In this document: piece by piece, positions 49,187 to 60,507 of the stretch
Layout of the letters: every line of letters starts with the position of its first letter
Numbering within the stretch: the stretch's first letter is position 1
Translations under genes and position numbers: made by a program
Source: Melastoma dodecandrum
Taxonomy: Eukaryota; Streptophyta; Magnoliopsida; Myrtales; Melastomataceae
NCBI GenBank assembly: GCA_029817715.1
Contig: JARUPY010000214.1
Span: 62,001-126,000 of the forward strand
Direction of reading: 5' to 3'
DNA length: 64,000 nt
Notes under the pieces: generated by a model
Seen by the model: only the letters and a program-made list of their open reading frames with translations
Database searches by the model: none
What the model was told of the DNA's origin: nothing

Positions 49187-49622
49187 TGATTTACTTAGTG
49201 GAGGGCAGAAACAGTGAATTGCTATTACTCGAGCATTAATAAGGGACCCGACAATTTTGATTTTGGATGAGGTGAGTAGTGCACTCGGTGCAAAGAGTGA
49301 GCATAATATTAAGGTTAGCCTTTCTTGCCCGCACTTAACAGTAATGAAATAAATGTGGGAGTGACTCGGAGTATAACAAGATTCATCTATGGAAAGAGAA
49401 AGTTGATAAATTCTTGTTCCTTTTGTTCAAGGGCGTACTTCGTGCGGTGAGAAGGGACTTGACTTCAAAGAGATCCATCACAGTCAGTGCTCGGAGGACG
49501 AAACTTTTTTATTTGTCACGTGCAACTATGTCATTGAATGAATTGTCGTCTCTTTCTGCAGGCTTTCCACTAGACAAGCTGCATATAGGATTGTGGTGAT
49601 GGATAGTGGCAAAATCATTGAG

Positions 49623-50613
49623 GTTTGAATTTAATATGTTTATTCTAATGAAGTCCCTTTCCTGATTATTTAATATATTTACTTGCTAAAACTCTTTGCT
49701 TTCACTGCTCTAAAACCACATTTTGGGGGTGCTTTCCAGCACGGACTATTGCAGTGTAAAATTGATCTGGTAATTTTTTCTTGGATTACAGTGGGTCATG
49801 GTTCAGATTGATGAATGTTTATGGTCATTTTTTTGTATCATATCTAATCACTTCCATATAGGAATTTATTAACTTGTTGAATATTAATTGTGTCCTTTAT
49901 AATATCTTTTTGGCAATTCGACTGTTCACTAGTTCAGTTGATCCCGGAAAGGGGAGTTGCCTTAAAAAATTTCAGTTTCCTTCTATGTGGGAGCTTTCTT
50001 TCTGGTATGGACGCAAACAACAGCTTTTGATGCAATCTCTTTCCATTCACAAATGCTGACCTCAAGCTGTAAAACTTTCAACTTCCTGGCAGGTTCGCAG
50101 GCGATGAGATTTGTTCTTAAATTACATTTGTTCGTAAAATAATTTGTCATTTAAAGATGAAGTTTTAAAATACATGAATTATGGTTGGAAATTCACTGTT
50201 ACATTGTTAATAACAATTTCATGGTTTTTGTGCCAACATCCATAAAATCGATTTCTATATTAAAAGACTTAAATCTTATTGTTTAAAATAGCGATTTTGC
50301 TTCACTAATGTTAGGCAACAATTTGCCCAAGGCACTAAATCCCTAGAACTCGTTGTTCTAAAAGCAAGTTATCTGGCATTTTAATTCAGGCAAACTCTAA
50401 TTTGCCCATGTCATCCAACAGTTTAGCCTTCGGAAATCACCGTCCCTGTCTGATAATTCCGACGTTCGTGGATTCGTACCATCCTATATCCAACCCCTCT
50501 CCCTTTCAATATCCACCCGGTTTCCCCTTTGAGGTATATGGATTCGCCCCCTTTGCCCTACGATTTTTTGCTTTTTTATCGCATACATGAAAATCTCATT
50601 GTTGTTTCGATTG
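49623..50613. other. Intergenic DNA
   Basis: AT-rich. The downstream exons of the ABC transporter pseudogene are not recognisable. It ends where the first TTTAGGG repeats begin. Confidence 0.5.
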
Positions 50614-50647
50614 TTTAGGGTTTAGGGTTTAGGGTTCATGGTTCAAA
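50614..50647 (+). repeat. Telomere-type repeat block 1
   Basis: Three perfect TTTAGGG units, then degenerate TTCATGG and TTCAAA, directly followed by ten T of element A. Confidence 0.9.
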
Positions 50648-51894
50648 TTTTTTTTTTGGTCAATTAATAAATTCATTAAAAGAAAAAGAATAGCCTTGGC
50701 TGTTACAGAAGCACAACACCATCCGGAAGAGAATACCCACGCACGGTAGATACCTAAGCTCCACACATGAGCACAAGAAAGGGAAACCCACGTAGGCGTA
50801 CAACATCTGAGCTCCACACATGAGCACAAGAAAAGAAAATCCACGCAGGGGTACAACATCTATGCTCCACATAGGAGCACAAGAGAGACCCACGCAGGAG
50901 TACAGACCTAAACCCACGCAGGGGTACCAAAAATCCACTACAACAGCAAACAAAAACAAATAACCTGCCCACAGGCTTATTGGATCCACGAGTGACTCAG
51001 TTCCATAACACCGCATCAGACCACCTCCGAAATAGGTAGATGTCAACCATGGGCAGCCCATCAATAGGAACAACACCAGAAGCAGCTATGCCAGGAGCAA
51101 AGTCCCATCCCGCCAGCTCCCACTCCATCCAAATTCCAACCAGCCAACACTCCCCTTTCATTCCAGAGTGTGTTCTGCATGCTCCCAGCCATCCTAGAAG
51201 CCTGCCAGGGGCCCTTTCCCCCTGCCCTCATCGGACCGGGACACTACACGCAGTACACGCTCCTAGCAAGGCCAAGATATGAGGGGCCCTCCCATGCCTC
51301 GACAAAGAGAAAGGACAATGGGAGGTTTTCGGCAGAATAGGACGGTAGAGGGAACCAGCCGGTGACGTCGTAGACGGAGGAACAGACGCCGACAGGTGGC
51401 GCAAACCCTTCCGCCACGTCACCCTCATGCTGACGTGGCGGTGCTGACTGGGATAACTCTGCTAATGTGGCGGCACATGGTAGCAGACGTGGCAAGGGAG
51501 GTGGCAGCTGACGTGGCACATGGAACTAGGATTTCTGTACAGACATAACGGAAACCAAGCCGCCGCTTTGCAAGACCCACCGTCGGTGCTTCAACCTATC
51601 ACTGCAGAGCCATTAGGGTCACGCAGCAAGTCGCTGGAGAGCACACGAGACGAGGACCGCCAGGAGCCACGCGTATCCCCGTCCGAAGTCGGACAGAGAC
51701 GCAAGCTGAACCCAGATCAGAAACGCGGGTCCTCGGAAGCGACATCAACGGCAACCCACTAAGTATTGGAAACGTGCCAGTCAGACCGAGGCGGTAACCA
51801 TTCCGCCATAGTCCTCCTCCAGCAGGCATGGCGGCGCTTACAACGGAACCGTCGGTCCTTGGCGACCAATTGGGAGAAGCTTCAAAGAACCGCC
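50648..51894 (-). mobile_element. Retroposon A (non-autonomous, 1.25 kb)
   Basis: T10 (poly-A on the minus strand) followed by GGTCAATTAATAAATTCATT. No reverse transcriptase. It carries a ~53-bp tandem repeat at 50735-50935 (AGCTCCACACATGAGCACAAG, ~3 copies) and, in 51400-51510, several GACGTGGC/GCCACGTC motifs. Open frames are unremarkable and I recognise no protein. Its 5' end merges into AGGGTTTAGGG at 51895. Confidence 0.65.
50735..50935. repeat. ~53-bp tandem repeat in retroposon A
   Basis: Three full and one partial copies with (C)CCACGCAGGGGTAC and GCTCCACA(C/T)A(T/G)GAGCACAAGA cores. Confidence 0.85.
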
Positions 51895-51905
51895 AGGGTT
51901 TAGGG
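51895..51905 (+). repeat. Telomere-type repeat block 2
   Basis: Only AGGGTTTAGGG, directly followed by eleven T of element B. Confidence 0.75.
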
Positions 51906-54767
51906 TTTTTTTTTTTGTTAAGGTAAATTTCATTGAGGGCTCAAATTAATTACAAGGGACCTCAGGGGAACCTAGTCCACTGTGAGTTAGCTCTAACCTA
52001 TAGACTAAACCCTACGGGGTGTCACCCCAACCTAACACCATGTCAAAAAAGGAGTATTGGGCCCGCTTGAATCAGGTCCATTCTAGCCTTAAATCAGGCG
52101 CCATTATGTATTATCTACCAACCACAGCGCCCAGGCCCCGAGCAAAAAGCATCGGCCCTGAAGCATTTCTATCCACTATCCTGGGCCCAAAATAAAGGAA
52201 TTGGCCCGCACGAAAAAAGACAATGCAGGCTAGCAAAGGAGCTAGCAACCTGTCAAAGCGTTTGCAGGTAAGATAGTTATATACAAACTAAATTAAACCG
52301 ATTTCATCGGGCTTTTCCCAGCCGATCTTCCCACTGGTCTGCGCCGCTATACAGTGGGCTTCATCAGCAAGTTGCTCTTGTCCCTATGTTCAGACGAGTC
52401 ATTCTCCGGCATCCATTCCTTGGTGCTTGTTTCAGCTTCATCATTGTCCTGAGAGCTCGATACCGATTAACCGGGCACTCATCCTCCATAGCTGGTGCCT
52501 TGCTGCTGCTGCCGGGAAGGCATTGACAGAATTCGATGTCGCTCCAAAATGCAGGGTCACTCCAATCATCAGCGGTCACACCAGTGAGGTCATCAGCGTC
52601 CAGACCCTCTTCCCCCTACTCATTGAGGCCTCTCCATCTGGGTTTTGCTCATCAATTTTCCCCCTTCCTTCTCCTCGCCACTGGCCGTATTTCCTTCCTG
52701 TTGACTGCACCCCTTCCTCCCTACGCTGCTCAGCCATCCTCAACTGCAATGCCTGTTTTATTGCGTCGATACCAGCAATTTTTTCACACATTGTTCGCCG
52801 TAGCTTGTCGGTAAGGAATAACTATCCTGGGCAAGGAGCTTCAAGCTTGTAGCGATCCAGAGCAGATTGACAGCCCGAGATGTCAATGCGTTGAAGAATT
52901 TCCTCTATTAGTTCTTGCAACTTAACTTCGGCCTCCTCCTCCGCTAACTGTTGCCGCTCCGTCTGGGTTGCTACTTCCCTGGTGGCTACTGGTGCTCCTC
53001 TGGCCTGGTGGAGGAGATCCTCATCCAGCATGAATCTCACCCTCCACTCCGGCTTCTTCTTCTTGGGTTGCTGGCTTGTACCTCCAGGAGCTGGTGCGAC
53101 GTAGTCCGGCTGCCAAAGGGGGGAATCCTCCCTGTTGAATTGCACTTGCTGGTAATCCACTTCGGGGAGGGAGTCCGCCCTATTAAAGTGCGCTTGCCGG
53201 TAACAATCTTCCATAGGGATTGGCCCTGTACAGTCGAACATCAGGGGGGTAAAATCTTCTCTATTGAAATGCACTTGCAGCCAATTGGGCTTGAGGAATT
53301 CTTTATTTGCTTCTGTTAGTGCCCTAAGCGGCCTTCGCCTCAGTCTTGCTTGCTTCCTATCTGGCGGCTTAGGCCTTGGGCAGTACCGTCCACGATATTC
53401 GTCTTCCAGCATGGCACGCCATTCTTTCTGTGCCATACCCCGAGCCTTGGGATCATCGAGATCAAACTTGTCCTTAGCAAGCGCACTGTTGAAAGAATAA
53501 AGAAAAATCGCTTACGGCCCATACTTCACCTCTGCCAGCGGCCACCACACCTCGTTCAATTTCCCAAGCTTCATTCCGACATTTCTAAGCTCCTCCATGT
53601 TACCTTCAGCCGCAGCTTCACCAATTTGCGTGTAATGCAATAGTATCATCTTGAAGAGTTTCTCCTCCCCATCACTATCCATTTCCAAATCCTCCCATCT
53701 AAGATAGTTATCCGTGACATCCGCCTCGTCCGGACCCTTAAGCCGACCACCCCCTTCGCCCCAGCTACGGACGCGTTCAATACCTCCCTTCCTATACATG
53801 GCTCCCCATCTCCATTTCCCTCCAATGCCATGATTAGAGTTATCAGATTCCGCTTCACCAAAAGCATAACCTGCATACTCATCTAACTTAGCAAATTTTT
53901 CGGCAGCCTTCGGATCCTCATCCATTGACAGTAGTGACGAGCCCGCAAAGAGTCATAATCAGTGGTCAGCGAGTCGACCCTAATCCACTATCGTAATGGG
54001 TCCCTAGGCAAAATCTCCTCCTGAGGCACTTCCTTCACATCCAACATGGGTCCTTTCCCTTTACCGTCCGACAGTAAACATGACCGGTGCTATTGCCATC
54101 CTTCGAATCATCCAAGATTACCTGAATGATAGGATCCGCACCGGGCTAGCGAATCCTTTGCTGTTCCCCATCTGATCCTTGAGTTGCGCCCCAACGTGCT
54201 GCTTGCCTCCTTGTGGTTACCGTGCTCACTCCCTTCACCGGAGTACCTTGCCTTGGCGGGTTATCACGCGCTTCACTTGGCTTGGTTACCGGAGCCAAAG
54301 CCCTAGGGCAATGTTTAACGGGGTTTCACCCTTTTCGGACCCTGATCCAAGGTCCTCCAATTTTCCGTCCGCTATTACTTGCTATGAGGGCCATTACTTG
54401 CAATAACGGCCCTAGCCGGCCCTAACTGTATTGGCCATCCTCTGCTTCGGGCATTGGGCCCTATAGGTTTATTTGGCGTTCTTTCTGACCAAGCCCGCAC
54501 CCTTCTTCTCTGTAAATCCCGCCTTCAACTTTGCTAGGTCACAAGGCCCAGGGTTCTTCCCTTGAACCCTAACCCTAAGCCTAGAGTTCTTCGCATGAAC
54601 CCTAACCCTATACCAGGCATCTAACCCCCTCATGCTTGGGTGGATTACCACAAATTTCTACTTAAGGCCCTAGACGGTGGTTGTCGGCTTTCCTCCTCTA
54701 CGGGTTTTGTGCATGGCAACTTTGCTTCCTGGTCGGGCTCGGACCACGCCTCTTACCAAATCCTGTC
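51906..54767 (-). mobile_element. Retroposon B (2.9 kb) with one long unknown ORF
   Basis: T11 then GTTAAGGTAAATTTCATTGAG, the same 3' terminus as element E. It contains one decayed protein-coding region (52370-53925) homologous to the one in E and no RT or endonuclease. About 700 bp lie upstream of the ORF. That part includes two 33-bp-spaced copies of GAACCCTAACCCTA (54565 and 54598), i.e. telomere-like sequence in the opposite orientation. The 5' end meets AGGGTTTAGGG at 54768. Confidence 0.7.
52370..53925 (-). pseudogene. Unknown ORF of retroposon B
   Basis: One reading frame from MDEDPKAAEK (53925) to about 52822, with a TAA after VKYGP (near 53512), and further recognisable C-terminal sequence to ~52370 after another stop. 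Visible features: RWEDLEMDSDGEEKLFKMI and EVWWPLAEVKYGP, LYSFNSALAKDKF, YCPRPKPPDRKQ, three spaced copies of (V/A)HFNR(E/A)D-like motif, a lysine-rich stretch, then ATQTERQQLAEEEAEVKLQEL, probably coiled coil. The element E copy shares all of these, so this is a real protein family of roughly 500 residues. I do not recognise it; a structural (Gag- or capsid-like) protein is possible but unproven. Confidence 0.65.
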
Positions 54768-54791
54768 AGGGTTTAGGGTTTGGGGTTAGGG
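54768..54791 (+). repeat. Telomere-type repeat block 3
   Basis: AGGG, TTTAGGG, TTTGGGG, TTAGGG, directly followed by nine T of LINE C. Confidence 0.88.
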
Positions 54792-56624
54792 TTTTTTTTT
54801 GATAAATAATAATTCATTACCCATAAAAAAGTCTGTACAAGAACCACAGGGGCATACCCCTGGAAATCAAGCTGTCACGAAAGTAACATATACCCTATAT
54901 ACGTACCTAAGACAAATAAAATCAATCTATGTACGTGGCAGTGACACAAGAATAAATGTAGCCAGTGTCCGAGGAGGCAACAAACGCTGACCTACGCGAC
55001 GCTTATTGCGTTCCATCCACACGTAATAAATGCACCCAGCAAACATCCGAATGAAGGGTCGACGATGTCGTAGGGTAGCTCCAGCCGGTGTGACTAGCAG
55101 ATTAATAATAACACTGAATCTACGCGGAAAATTCGGCGCCACAAGTCGACCAAGAGTGTACTACCATACTTCCGCTGGGTATGAACATGTGAAGAAGAGG
55201 TGGTCGAATCACTCTCTTCTCAATCCACATAGAGCACAAGTTGAAGAAGAAGAAATACCAAGAGAAAAGAGCATATCCGAAGTGTATAGCCTTCTCTGAA
55301 CGGCCAACCGGAGAACAAAAGAGAACCATGGCAACAGAGCCTTAGACCAGACAAAACTAGCCCAAGGAACAGTCTCATACTCGCTGCAAATATACCTCCA
55401 TGCAGAAGCAATAGTGAAAACACCATCGGACCAGACAACCTTATCAGGTATACCTGGTGATGGGTAACATGTAATTAGCAGGAGCTCATATAGCCTGTCA
55501 AAACACACACGCCTATGCCGATGAATCCACATATCACTGTCATCAACAAAACTCCGCCAGCTCGGATCCAAAAATAAATCCGCCACAGAAACAGTATAAG
55601 GAATCCCTGACCGCTCGATCTCCTCATGTCCAAAGAGCTCCACCAAAGGGCCCAATGGAGATCAAGAATCATACCAGAAGGAAATCCTACTCCCATCACC
55701 CATACGCCACGAGATAAGTCGGCGGACAAGGTGCCTCAACGCCAATAATCGTCTCCAAATCCAAGAACACCTATCCGGCTGCCTCACCTGCCAGAACGAC
55801 TTGCCTCTCAGAAGATACGTCCTCACCCAACGAGCCCATACGGAGTCCTCTGGATCCGAGAAGAGGTGCCAAATGTGCATCAACATCGCCGCTCGGTTCC
55901 ACTCTGTAACCCGCTTAAGACCCAGCCCCCCTGCGCTTTCGGCTTGCATACGGTACTCCACTCTACCTTGGCCTTGTGGTGCTCCATCGATGGACCCGAC
56001 CACAAAAACCTCGACATGAGCTGCTCCAACCGCCTGCAAACCGACATCGGCAGTGGAAATACAGACGACCAATATGTCTGAGTCGCAAATAACACCGAGT
56101 TCACTAACTGCAGCCTCCCAGCATACGACAGATGTCTACTAGTCCAATGACAAATCCTACTAGCAATGGCATCCACCAACGGCGTGCAATCCTCTGAAAA
56201 TAGCCTCCTAGTAATAAGAGGCACTCCAAGATAGCGAACCGGAAGCTCCCCTCGGCCAAATTCAGAAGCAGCCAAAATCTGCGTCTGCACCTCCTCCGAG
56301 ACTCCACCAAAGAAAATCTCGCTCTTCTGTGCACTCATTCTCAAGCCAGACTGATCCCCAAATCTCAACAATGTGTCTAAGACACAACGTACCGACGACA
56401 GCTTTCCACTAAAGAATATGAGCAGATCATCCACAAAACACAAATGAGACAACTGTACCTTCCGATATCGGGAATAAAAACCAAAATTCGGTGACTCTGT
56501 GGCCTTCCTCAACATGGTAGAAAGTACCTCCATAACCATCATAAACAAATATGGTGACAACGGACAGCCCTGACGAATTCCCCTGGAACTGCTGAAAAAG
56601 CCCTGCAGCTCCCCATTGATACTA
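54792..56624 (-). mobile_element. LINE C (L1-type, 5'-truncated)
   Basis: T9 then GATAAATAATAATTCATTACCC, the same 3' end as LINE D and about 90% similar to it by eye. The 5' end is cut inside the RT domain at the sequence for NGELQGFFSSSRG and passes directly into TTTAGGG repeats at 56625. 1.8 kb remain of a >5-kb element. Confidence 0.88.
55209..56580 (-). pseudogene. Partial LINE ORF2 (RT C-terminal half and zf-RVT), LINE C
   Basis: RT from CPLSPYLFMMVMEVLS through LCFVDDLLIF, with Val where LINE D has Ala in the F(A)DD catalytic motif, and RYLGVPLITRRL to SRFLWSGPS. A frame change at a G6 run (55926-55931) follows, then GGLGLKRVTEWNRAAML and the zinc-binding reverse-transcriptase domain (FVLRLAVQRRLYTSDM, STCALCGLRRE). 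A second small indel lies near KVVWSDGVF (55436), where LINE D has three more residues. Not functional. Confidence 0.88.
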
Positions 56625-56781
56625 AGGGTTTAGGGTTTAGGGTTTAGGGTCCGGGTTCCGGGTTCAGGGGTTCGGGGTTCCGGTGTCCGGGTTCCGGGTT
56701 TAGGGTTCAGGGTTCTGGGTTCTGGGTTCTGGGGTCAGGGTTTAGGGTTTAGGGTTTAGGGTTTAGGTTTAGGGGTTAGGG
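56625..56781 (+). repeat. Telomere-type repeat block 4 (157 bp, with variant repeats)
   Basis: Perfect TTTAGGG units at both edges enclose variants TTCAGGG, TTCGGGG, TTCCGGG, TTCTGGG and GTCCGGG. Such variants are typical of the inner part of a telomere. Directly followed by seven T of LINE D. Confidence 0.92.
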
Positions 56782-57054
56782 TTTTTTTGATAAGTAATAA
56801 TTCATAACCCATAATGTAGTCTATACAAAAACCACAGGGGCATACCCCTGGAGATCAAGCTATCACGAAACTAACGTATACCCCCTATACGTACCTAAAA
56901 CAGACAAATCAATTTATGTACGTGGCGTTGACGCAAGAATAAATGTAGCCAGTGTCCTGGGAGGCAACATATGCTTGCCTATGCGACGCTTATTACGTTC
57001 CATCCACACATAATAAACACATCCTGCAAACATCCGAATGAAGGGCCGACGATG

Positions 57055-60000
57055 TCATAGGGTAGCTCCAACTGGTGTGACTAGCTGATTCATAATAGCG
57101 CTGAATCTACGTGGAAAATTCGGCGCCACAGGTCGACCAAGAGTGTACTGCCATACCTCCGTTGAGTATGAGCATGTGAAAAATAGGTGGTCGAATCTCT
57201 CTCTTCTCAATCCACATAAAGCACAAGTCGAAGAAGAAGAAATACCCAGAGAAAAGAGCATATCCGAAGTGTATAGTCTTCTCTGAACGGCTAGCCACAG
57301 AACAAAGGAGAACCGTGATATCGTAGCCTTAGACCAGACAAAGCTAGCCCAAGGAACAGTCTCATATTCGCTGTAAATATATTTCCATGCAGAAGCAATA
57401 GTGAAAACACCATTGGACCGTAAGGACCAAACAACCTTATCAGGTATACCTGGTGATGGGTAACATGTAACCGGAAGGAGCTCATATAGTCTGTCAAAGC
57501 ACGCACGCCTATGCCGATGAATCCTCATATGACCGTCATCAACAGAACTCCACCAGCTCGGATCCAAAAAGAAATCTGCCACAGAAACCGTATAAGGAAT
57601 CCCTGATCGCTCGATCTCCTCACGTTCAAAGATGGCCACCAAAGGACCCAATGGTGACCAAGAATCGTACCAGAAGGAAATCCTACTCCCATCACCCATA
57701 CGCCACGAAATAAGTCGGCGGACAAGGTGCCTCAACGTCAATAATCGTCTCCAAATCCAAGAACACCCATCCGGCGGTCTCATATGCCAGAACGACTTGC
57801 CTCTCAGAAGATATGTTCTCACCCAACGGGCCCACACGGAGTTCTCCGGGTCCGAGAAGAGGTGCCAAATGTGCTTCAACATCGCCACTCGGTTCCACTC
57901 TGTAACCCGTTTCAGGCCCAGCCCCCCTGCGCTTTCGGCCTGCATACAGTACTCCACTCTACCTTGGCTTTGTGGTGGTCCATCGATGGACCCGACCACA
58001 AAAACCTCGATATGAGCTGCTCCAATCGCCTGCAAACCGACATCGGTATTGGAAATACAGACGACCAATATGTCTGAGTCGCAAATAACACCGAGAGCAT
58101 ACGACAGATGTCTACTTGTCCAATGACAAATCCTACTAGCAATGGCATCTACCAACGGCGTGCAGTCCTCTGAAGATAGCCTCCTAGTAATAAGAGGCAC
58201 ACCCATATAGCGAACCGGAAGTTCCTATCGGACAAATCCAGAAGCAGCCAAAATTTGCGTCTGCACCTCCTCCGGAACTCCACCAAAGAAAATCTCACTC
58301 TTCTGTGCATTCATTCTCAAGCCAGATTGATCCCCAAATCTCAACAATGTGTCCAATACACAACGTACGGACGACAGCTTTCCACTATAAAATATGAGCA
58401 GATCATCCGCAAAACACAAATGAGATAGCCGTACCTTCCGACATCGGGAATGAAAGCCAAAATCCGATGACTCTGTGGCCTTCCTCAATATGGCAGAAAG
58501 TACCTCCATGACCATCACAAATAAATATGGCGACAAAGGACACCCATGACGAATTCCCCTGGAACTACTGAAAAAGCCTTGCAGCTCACCATTGATACTA
58601 ATGGAGAATCTGGCCGTGGTAACGCACTCCATGACGAGCTGGATGAATGAATGTGGAAATCCAAAGCACTCCAATACCACCTGCAGAAATTCCCACTCGA
58701 CCGAGTTGTATGCCTTCCTTATATCAATCTTCAAAGCACAACTTGGAGGACTCCTCTCTGTATGGTAGCCCCTAATCAACTCGTGTGCTACCATGATATT
58801 ATCTACTATCCGTCGTCCAGGTATAAACGCCGATTGCTCCGAACAGATGATCCCAGGAAGCACCTCCTTGACTCGCGTCGCCAGTATACGAGTGATGCAT
58901 TTATATATGGTGTTACAACACAAAATAGGCCTATAATCCGTCAATGCCATCGGGTTCGCCTTTTTCGGAATGAGCGATATGATAGTGGTATTCGCCTCGC
59001 GAAGAAGGCGACCACGAGCAAAAAAGTCCTCCACGGCCTCAGTGACCAGCCCTCCCACAACCTCCCAAGAGCCCTTGAAGAATTCTGCCGTGTATCCATC
59101 AGGACCAGGTGCCTTATGGCGTCCTAGCTGAAACATCACTGTGCGCACCTCTTCCGCCGAAACCGGAGCCACCAAACCACCAATTTGGTCTGACGATATA
59201 GTCCCAGATATAACTGTCCTCACCATATCCCGATTAATCTATACCTCACGCGGTGCTGCTGTAAATAAGGAGCTGAAATACCGGATCGTCTCATCCCTCA
59301 CCTCCGACAGATCAGATAACACCACTCCATCATCTCTCATCAGTGACATAATCGCGTTCCTATTGTGACGCCACTTCAGCATGCTGAAAAAATAAGCCGT
59401 GTTCCGATCCCCGAGCTGTAGCTAGCGAACACGGGCCTTCTGGCGTAACATGCTTTCCTTCAGCCTAGCCATATAATTAAATCTGATTGCGGCAGCCCGC
59501 TCTACAAGGGATACCTCACCATGCGAACCCTGGGCTAACAACTCAGACTGAACCTCCTCGAGATGTGATCTCGCCTCGCCAACCCGCATTGATAACTCAC
59601 CTAGTTCATCCCGATTCAGCTTCTTCAATTTCGCTTTAAGCGTGACAAGCCTCCTGTATAGCATGTACATAGGCCGCCCATCATACCTCTCTGACCACGC
59701 CTGTCGAACGAATGCCTCATAATGTGGGTGTTCCATCCAGAAGTCAAAGAACTTGAACGGAACACGACGCCCCTGTGATCTCTGCATAAACCATACTATG
59801 CACGGGGAATGATCCAAGCAACTAGGAGCCAAAAATCGAGCCACTGAATCAGAGAAGTCTCTCAACCACCGCATGTTCACCATCACCCTATCCAACTTTC
59901 GGAGTATAGCATCTTCTCTACGATTCGTCCATGTAAAGAACTCTCCAGTAGACCGCAGATCCTCTAACTCCGCATCTCTAACAGCAACATCGAACTCCTC

Positions 60001-60492
60001 ATCCTCACCATGCCAACTCAAATCACCACCCTGCCTTTCAAATGGTGTCTGAACAACATTCATATCCCCAATTACACACCAAGGCTTCCCAGCACATCGA
60101 GCTGAAGCATCTCGCAGGAACCGCCAGAGATAACGTCGCTCTCTGGCTACATTAAAGCCGTACACAAACGTAATTTGACAAGAGATACCAGTCTCAACAA
60201 AAGTAATCGTAGCATGCACCCACTGAGGATTCATATCAACCACGGTCAGCTGTACACGAGCTAGATCCCAACATACCCATATCCTCCCAGTCATAGAGGC
60301 ACCATGGGAAACAACATATCGCCAAGACGATAGAAAAGAACTCTGACCCCGTAATTCAACTGAAGCCTGCACTATAGTCTCCAACAGAGCAAACAAGGAT
60401 AACCTATGAATGGAAATGAGCCTGCGTACCTCGCTGACATGTAAGGGGTCATTGAAGCCGCGCACATTCCAAGCTCCGAACATAGGCACCAT
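57055..60492 (-). pseudogene. LINE ORF2: AP-like endonuclease, reverse transcriptase, zf-RVT (LINE D)
   Basis: Starts MVPMFGAWNVRGFNDP (60492). APE-type endonuclease (GAWNVRG, FALLET, VIGDMNVV, FTWTNRR, LDRVMVN, CLDHSP) covers the first ~250 residues. RT follows with HKAPGPDGYTAEFF, IDIRKAYNSVEWEF, RGIRHGCPLSPYLF and LCFADDLLIF, so the catalytic FADD is intact. It ends with a zinc-binding region (SLGISSSSTCALCGLRRERF, HLFFTC). Defects: in-frame stops near 59422, 59227 and 58225, a ~20-bp deletion near 58095 relative to LINE C, and the G6 frame change (57922-57927) shared with LINE C. Catalytic residues of both enzymes are otherwise present. Confidence 0.9.
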
Positions 60493-60507
60493 AAGAAACA
60501 GAATAAA

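Larger units (their letters stand above)
45386..49622 (+). pseudogene. ABCB26/TAP-like ABC transporter pseudogene, interrupted
   Basis: Only the nucleotide-binding-domain end survives. 45386-45539 reads GEPRLFRMDMTSNIRYG, WAAK*AYARDFIVS and a shifted DGYKK. After the Copia insertion, 49188-49313 resumes with DLLSGGQKQ (ABC signature), a TGA where Arg is expected, then RALIRDPTILILDE (Walker B) and SALGAKSEHNIK (D-loop altered to SALG). 49432-49500 reads GVLRAVRRDLTSKRS with the H-loop region changed to ARR; 49561-49622 reads LSTRQAAYRIVVMDSGKIIE. The wording matches plastid ABCB26-type half-transporters. Two or more stops, a frameshift, a lost donor and absence of the membrane and Walker A exons show it is dead; the retrotransposon inserted in the signature-motif exon. 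Confidence 0.85.

Noticed and set aside
50660..51076. Cysteine-rich hydrophobic open frame in retroposon A
   Set aside because: It is built from the ~53-bp tandem repeat and has no recognisable domain; no coding claim is made.
57632..58077. Plus-strand open frames opposite LINE D
   Set aside because: Antisense to the reverse-transcriptase region; they recur opposite LINE C for the same reason.
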